In this document: positions 57,331 through 64,000 of the stretch, piece by piece
Numbering within the stretch: the first letter of the stretch is position 1
Layout of the letters: each line of letters opens with the position of its first letter
From: Xenopus tropicalis
Lineage: Eukaryota; Chordata; Amphibia; Anura; Pipidae
Direction of reading: 5' to 3'
DNA: 64,000 nucleotides
NCBI RefSeq assembly: GCF_000004195.4
Contig: NC_030681.2
Location: 89,225,681-89,289,680, forward strand
Made by a program: the position numbers and the translations under genes
Notes under the pieces: model-generated
What the model saw: the letters and a program-made list of their open reading frames with translations, nothing else
Told to the model about the DNA's origin: nothing
The model's database searches: none

Positions 57331-57525
57331 CCCTTAACCTACTTGTGGAGGGGCAGGAAACCAGAATTAACAAAGAAAATTCTCACAGCCACGAGAAGAA
57401 CATGCTACTTCCTTGCTGACAGAACCTTGAAAGGAATCAAACTTGGGATTCCAGTGCTGTAAGGCACCAATGCTAACCACATAGCAACCACCCTGCCCAA
57501 AAACCTAAAATATTTAGCAGTGGTA

Positions 57526-58605
57526 GGCTACATAGGGATGAAAAAAGATCAAAGTCCATCAGGTTCAACCCTTCCAAGTGAACCCAGCACACACAAACCT
57601 ATTCTGACCTATCTATACACTCACATACATAAACCATATATACCAACATCAATACTAACTTTTAGTATCACAATAGCCTTGGGTACTCTGCTTGTTCAAG
57701 AACTCATCCAGGCCCCTTTTAAAGGCATTAACAGAATCTGCCATTACAACATCACTAGGAAGGGCATTCCACAACCTCACTGCCCTCACCGTGAAAAACA
57801 ACCTACACTGAATGTTCCGTTCCTCCAATCTAAAGGGGGGCCTCTGGTGCGCTGATCGTTTTTATGGGAAAAAAAGCAAACATCCCCTATCTGCCTATAA
57901 TCCCCTTTAATGTACTTGTACAAAGTAATCATATCCCCTCCCAAGCGCCTTTTTTGCCAGAGAAAACAAACCCAACCTCGACAGTCTAACCTCATAGTTT
58001 AAATCTTCCATCCCCTTAACCAGTTTAGTTGCAGTCTCTGCACTCTCTCCAGCTCATTAATCTCCTTCTTAAGGACTGTATAACTCACATTTATATTATT
58101 TCTACCATAACTTTGCACTTTTCAACACTGAACCTCATTTTCCAGTTTGCTGCCCAGTTTTCCAATTTTGTCAAATTGCTACAAACAAAGTGGCAGCATC
58201 CTGCATGGAACTTATAGTTTTGCAAAATTTAGTATCATCAGCAAAAATAGAAACAGTACTGTCTATGCCCACCTCCAGGTCATTAATAAACAAGTTAAAA
58301 AGTAAAGGACCAAGGACTGACCCCTGCGGTACTCCACTAACCACACTGGTCCAATTAGAAAATGTTCCATTTACAACCACTCTTTGTAATCTATCCTTCG
58401 GCCAGTTTTCTATCCAAGTGCAAATATTATGTTCCAGGTGACATCAACTGCTATCCCAGAGTTGAGGTACCTGCTGGCACAAACTTATAGTATTGTGATT
58501 TGCAATGTAGTCAAGTATCCTATCCTTTATTACCCCTTCCAAAAGCTTTCCTACTACTGATGTCAGACTAACAGGTCTATAGTTTTCAGGCTTTTTTTAG
58601 GTTTT
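57526..58605 (-). pseudogene. CR1-type LINE, heavily decayed
   Basis: Left side has a degraded tail ('ctacatagggatgaaaaaag'). The minus strand then gives pieces of ORF2: DMITLYKYIKGDYRQIGD, a WNGTFSNW-like block with GVPQGSVLGPLLFNLFINDL and STVSIFADDTKFC, and 'cctgaaaactatagacctgt' at the far end. Deletions near 58075 and 58438 remove parts between these blocks. Older than the other CR1 copies. Confidence 0.85.
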
Positions 58606-60895
58606 TTAACTCAAGTGTGGAGCCCTGCTAATAATAGCTTTATCTGTACTCCCACAGGAATTCACATCAAATGATGTTTTAATTTATGTGTCACATATGC
58701 TAATGGCCATGCAGATATTAATTTTGCTGTGCTTCACAATTTTGGGGAACATAATTAATCTTGAAGATCAAATGTTAGTATTCATAGAATACCCTAGAAA
58801 TAGTTGCTAAAGTGACACAAAGACACACTCTTATATACAACAGCAGGATGCTCCATTAAAATATATTTCATAATTCCAATGGTCCAAGCTAACGAAAAAC
58901 ACATTTACTCCTTGCTGTGTTGATGTATATAACTTGTCTCATGTACAGAAATACATTATTTCACAAAAATATTTTGACTTCTTTCATACACATTTTGCCA
59001 AGCATATTTTTTTCATATTCATCTCTGTTTCGAACGTAGTAAAATAATTTTTCAGGTTTCAAATTTCAATAATTGAAGAAATGGAAAGAATATGTGAATT
59101 TACAGCTCAAGAATATGTCATGTGTTCATTTTGCAAATTATTCCACAAAATGCTTAACAAAATATAAGTAGAGGATTGACATTTATAAAATGTCATAGTT
59201 AAAAAAGACCTATATTCCATGTATGTATCACATTCCTACAAAATTAATTCTGTTTTTTTCTTGTTGCAGACAGGGTAGCTATAGAGAGCTAGGGATCCCC
59301 TGAGAAGTGATCAGTATGTGCTTCTATTATGCATATAATAAAAAAAGTTAGAGATTTTGTGAAGCAAAAACTATAGAAGTCTTTGCAAGTTGCAGGAGAG
59401 CTAGGATAGAATGAGCACTTTTGCAGCCCGCCAAATAGAAGGTGAAGTGTTGACACTATTAGTGCAGGTAGGGATGATGGAGATCAATAATAGTAGATTT
59501 TAATTTTAAAGCACTTTTGGGAAATTGTAAAAAATATTTATTTTGCAAAGACCTTCAAAAAGGGCAGACATGGAAGGTCAACCCAAACAAGGCAGTGTAT
59601 GTCTCTCATAAGTCCCATGTAAGATTTTACCATTAATGATAATACTAATTATCATCAAGGAAACAAGGTTCCTCATCATCATCATTGGCACTAGATTAAA
59701 TTTTGGTAAGACAGTACAACATTCTACGTAGAGTAACTTGCATTTAAGTAACAGGAATCTAACCCCCTCTAAATGAATCTTACTGCATCTCACCAATGGC
59801 AATGATTACCAGCACTATGTAAGTCATCTTGCTGTTATATTACATACAAATATTTGTAACCCCTTTTTGGCTAAAATAGGCCATGTCTACCTAGTTTAGA
59901 GCATGTGGTACATTGGACTCCCTTTCCACAGGATGGGCCTTCACTACGTGGAAGAGTATTGGCAGGTTTAGTGCCAATTTAGTGCATATTAACCCTATGG
60001 GTCCCTACATATTATTATGTAATTTTAGCTTTATTTTTATAACATTTGAATCAAACTTCATGGTGGAGGACATACTGCTGTTTAGCTGATCTCTATTTGC
60101 TTAAACTTTCTCGCTCCAGTTGCAGGAATAAAGATATTGGAACTAGATTTAAAAAGATCAGGTGAAATTCTCAGCATTTCTTAGCATTTTAATGGTGCCA
60201 TTGTCCCTGGAGGAGAAGTTTTCTTCAGAAATATTGCATTAAGAATACAAGTCTGCTGGACAACAGCAACCATCATGATTTGAAATGTTATAATATATTA
60301 AGATATTCTGGGATTTATAGGGCGTGGTTGAGCTGATATGGACAAGTCAGACTATAAGCAAGAATCAGTGATTCCTGGGGCAATTTAAAGAATAGGAAGT
60401 AACATGGACAACTTGCAATTTGTTTAACTTTTCTAAGTCTATGCTCAGACAACCAATACAAGACTAAAACAATAAGGCATTTGGAGTGAAGATGATTAAG
60501 ATGATTTTAAGACTTCTTCATGATTGGGTTCAGTTAACATTCTTACAAGAACAGCCTCTTGAGTTACTAGCCCAAATGAAAGCAGAGATAAAATAAGAAC
60601 CATCAACAGTTCTCATAAAAAGTGAATGTGACAGGTTCTGGCACAGAATATTGTTCTGTTTAACACATTAAAATACTTTATAAATAAAAATGTATTTTTT
60701 TTTTTAAAGCATAGCCCTTAGCCCTTGGATAGTACTAGTGTGCATAGGTTCTGGATGAGTCAACCTTGAGGTAAAAAGTTTAGGCAAAGAATTGTATAGT
60801 GGTTGTACTGACCCATTTACATGCAAACTTTGATAAAGTCTCCTAATTCCAGTCAGTTAATTTTTAATGTTGTCAGCAAGTCCCTGAAAAAAATG
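58606..60895. other. no recognised feature
   Basis: 2.3 kb of AT-rich DNA. Only short open frames; T-run near 60695. Confidence 0.4.
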
Positions 60896-61185
60896 ATGAT
60901 GATTATTATTATTATTATTAACATCAATTTATAAAGCGCCAACCAGGATTGGAACTAGGAGTAGGCAGAAATAGGCAAGTGGGAGGAGGGAAGAGATGGA
61001 GAGGTGATGAGTGGTGGTTGGGTCAAGGGGGAGAAAAAGCCAGGGGGTGTTGGAAGAGGTGACAAGCTAAGGGGGGTTAATCGGAATGCGGGGTCTGATT
61101 TTCGTCAGTGTTGCTACTTGGCCCGGCACTGGTGCTAACATATTCTGTGATGCTGTACAATAACGTAGCATATACATTAACATAC
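60896..61185 (-). mobile_element. L2-type 3' end with (ATT)n tail, split by an insert
   Basis: (ATT)n at about 60899-60920, then 'atttataaagcgccaac' and, after about 185 bp, 'ctaacatattctgtgatgctgtacaat': the two halves of an L2-type 3' end read on the minus strand. The G-rich insert begins 'caggattggaactagg' and ends 'ggcccggcactggtg'. CCAAC/CTAAC at its edges may be a 5-bp duplication. Confidence 0.55.
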
Positions 61186-61641
61186 TTACAAAAGCAACCA
61201 ATAACCAATACAAGAAGTTAATTACAGTCACGGTAACACAGCAGCACCTGAACTGAGCTATTTATAGTATAAAGCCCACCCTAGCATCTGCTAATTTCTA
61301 GATATGAACTTGGAAACAAAATTGACTTCTGACAACATCCACTGAATCTGTCAGACATTCAAAATTTTAAGTCTGAATAACTTAAAGAATTGGTTTGAGA
61401 GGAGGTTTTGCAGCTATGTTCACGAAATAAATATAAAATTGTGACACCTTAGGAAAACTTAAAACTAAATATGCACCTCACACAGCTCATAAATTCAGAC
61501 AGTGCTGTAGGGGTAATTAGATTTATATGAGCATAAAAAATCCAGGAACTGTAAGGGATGGGCATAATGGTATGGGGTGTCCCCCTCCCTTCTCAAGTGC
61601 TCATTTGTCCCCAGTATAAATAAGCTCTTACCACCCTACAC
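61186..61641. other. no recognised feature
   Basis: AT-rich DNA without recognisable genes or repeats. Confidence 0.4.
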
Positions 61642-62105
61642 TAGGGGGCTGATTTACTTACCCACGAACGGGTCGAATGGAGTCCGATTGCGTTTTTTTC
61701 GTAATGATCGGTACTTTGCGATTTTTTCGTATGTTTTGCGATTTTTTCGGATTCTTTACGAATTTTTCGGATCCAATACGATTTTTGCGTAAAAACGCGA
61801 GTTTTCCTATCCATTACGAAAGTTGCGTAAAAAGTTGCGCATTTTGCGTAGCGTTAAAACTTACGCGAAAAATGCGCAACTTTTCCCGTAAGTTTTAGCG
61901 CTACGCAAAATGCGCAACTTTTTACGCAACTTTCGTAATGGATACGAAAAACTCGCGTTTTTACGCAAAAATCGTATTGGTAACGAAAAATTCGTACAGA
62001 ATCCGAAAAAATCGCAAAACATACGAAAAAGTCGCAAAATGTTCGTTTTCAAGTCGGAACTTTTCCAATTCGGGTCGGATTCGTGGGTTAGTAAATCAGC
62101 CCCTA
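61642..62105. mobile_element. long-armed MITE with TAGGGGGCTGATTTACT ends
   Basis: Left TAGGGGGCTGATTTACTTAC, right GTTAGTAAATCAGCCCCTA. The arms pair over roughly 220 bp each with a short centre near 61862-61884. Words such as 'acgcgagttttcctatcc' and 'ggatacgaaaaactcgcg' are mutual complements. CpG-rich and little decayed. Confidence 0.85.
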
Positions 62106-64000
62106 GGACTTCCATACTCATACCGTGCCAAATTCATTTGATGTCACTGTATATCTGTTTGTTTTTGCTGCTCATTTTCTTCTTTTTACACCTTTGACTG
62201 TAATCCAAGTTGTAGCATGCATTCAACTGCGGAGCTGTTACTCTAGGTAGCAAAGGGGTGCAAATACACCACAGTTCTCGCTGTCCATATACAAATGTTC
62301 TCAGATAAAGCGATCAAGTGAATTTCTGCAATTCAGCAGAGACTGCATCACTAAATCATCTCTGCACAGCCCCTGTTATTACTCCATCATCTCTGGTTCA
62401 TATAACATCTCTCTCTATTCCCTGTTAATTTGCCACATTTGCCTGCCAAACAGTCTTATTAGTGTAAGCACTGTATAATTCAGTTATAGAAACAAGCACA
62501 CAGGCTGTACGTCTAGATTACAGATGTTGAAGCCAAAGATTAAATTACAGCTGCCACTATTTCCAGCTACAGTTGCACCTCTGGCAGAGATAATCTGTGG
62601 CTTTACTAATGTTAACCAGCACTATTGTATCTGTTAAAACCATAAGCAAAATGGTGCATTGTACCTCCCTGGGCTATGTGGTCATGGCTTGCAGAAGGAT
62701 ACTTGCTAGGGCTTGGGGACTTGGCCCAAATGTTCATCACGTGGGTGGCAAAAGTGGATAAAGAAGGGTCCCAGGAGGGTCATGTATTAAGGTTTGCCTG
62801 CTCTCACATTCCAATGGGGTATAAGATGTAATATTGTTTCATATTATTGGTTTAAAATGTTGCACTTTAACTTAGTGTTTATATGTATTTATCACTTATC
62901 TTATGGAATTTTAATAAAAGCAGTTATAAATCAAAACAAAAGGCCTTTTACATTCTATCATGGATGTCATCAATTGTCTCCAAAAGTGGAGTATTTGGAA
63001 AGATTGTGTGGAATTGGTAAATGTAGGTGGATTAAACAAGATGGCCTGCCAGACTGATGCTGCACAGTCAAGTACTTTACTTAATACATTTTTTCTTGAA
63101 GAGATTAAAGAATTTTTTAAGAATTACTTCCCAAATTATTAAAGTGATTTAGTTTTAAGTACAACAACTGCTTGATTTATTGGAAACATGTCTTTCCTTT
63201 CGTGTTAACCATTATCTTTTGTACCAGTTATTCTTTATTTACCAAGCACAAGACAGACCTGGATTTGTGGAAAGGCCACCAAAGGACTTGTGCAGCAGGT
63301 CTTTATGGGGAGGCAGGATGACAATTAGTTTCAAAATGAATACAATTACAGTATATATAGTGAATAATGTACCCCATATTTTAAACTATATGGATATTAT
63401 AAGTCACTAAGGAGCTCTTTCATTCCAAGGTGACTTTTAGTATCCTCATGTTTTACAACAGGCTACCTGCCTTCGGATGGAACCTCCAGAGGAGCTGGGG
63501 TTACTGTCTGCCACTACAAGGAGCAGAGGGATCGATTAATTTAAGTCATTGAATGTGAGATTTAGGAATTGAGAGTAAAGCTATGAGGCTAAGCAATTCC
63601 TCAAAGAAGATTTAATTGTCATTAGTACCCCAAACATGCATGTGCTTTTAATGGTAGTATGCAAGAGACTCCCAGAAGGCTATGTTTCCACATCCCTTTA
63701 CTTGACTGCATTTCATATATCAGGAGGACAGTGTTACTATCTAGTTTGGTGTCACTTATCAAGTAACACCCTGTTTCTATTTATGCATTGGGCATATGTA
63801 AATGGTATGCCCCACCCCAAGTCTCACATTCTGAATTTGGCTAGTCATTCTACAAGAAAAGACATGTAATTAAAGATCAGAATGTTTTTATTAAAATATT
63901 CCTGTAAATACAGGGTGTTACATTAACCAGAAGATAAAAGTTCACTTGTCACTGTCTATTTAAATGTAAGCTCTGTGTATGTTTTTACACATACTGTACA
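62106..64000. other. no recognised feature
   Basis: 1.9 kb with no gene. The only repeat trace is a half-copy of the small fold-back MITE at about 63420-63460 ('ccaaggtgacttttagtatc'). Confidence 0.4.

Overview
The window is repeat-rich vertebrate DNA, and the repeat families point to a frog of the genus Xenopus. The evidence is many TTAA-flanked MITEs starting AAAGGAGAAGG or AAAGGGG (the T2/Kolobok-like type known from Xenopus), TAGTGATGAGC-ended hAT-type MITEs, a TIR family starting ACAGGTATGGGATCC, and CR1-type LINEs with (TTACATAG)n tails. It is AT-rich, with CpG-rich islands only inside young MITEs. I found no host protein-coding exon, tRNA, rRNA, CRISPR array or bacterial-type operon. 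It reads as intergenic or intronic DNA. Family names rest on recognised termini, target-site duplications and protein motifs; I ran no database search.

Layout. 0-10 kb: a Penelope-like terminal fragment, a TIR element, an L2-type 3' end, several T2 MITEs and a GATA microsatellite. 10-20 kb: a local tandem duplication (9931-11280), hAT and T2 MITEs nested inside older TIR elements, and several diverged hAT copies. 20-30 kb: two large CR1 copies. The one at 20400-22950 (minus) is broken. The one at 26371-29495 (plus) carries an uninterrupted endonuclease-reverse transcriptase frame. Between them lie a CpG-rich palindromic MITE (24043-24362) and a composite TIR element with a 109-bp-arm palindrome (25308-25865). 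30-37 kb: more MITEs (one hAT copy with a perfect 8-bp target duplication) and a third CR1 copy. 37-41 kb is nearly featureless. 41-42 kb holds a decayed Penelope-like reverse transcriptase. 43-54 kb is a dense nest of MITEs, an L2-type 3' end, and three palindromic Penelope-like terminal modules. 55.5-56.5 kb holds a duplicated segment with internal 60-bp tandem repeats. The rest is a CR1 remnant, a T2 copy, an L2 tail with an insertion and a long-armed MITE at 61642-62105.

Nothing here acts as a multi-gene system. The only plausibly functional protein is the CR1 ORF2. The most unusual structure is the recurring fold-back (head-to-head) Penelope-like terminal module, seen four times. One copy is bounded by a 12-bp target duplication, which suggests that the palindrome itself is the unit that inserted.
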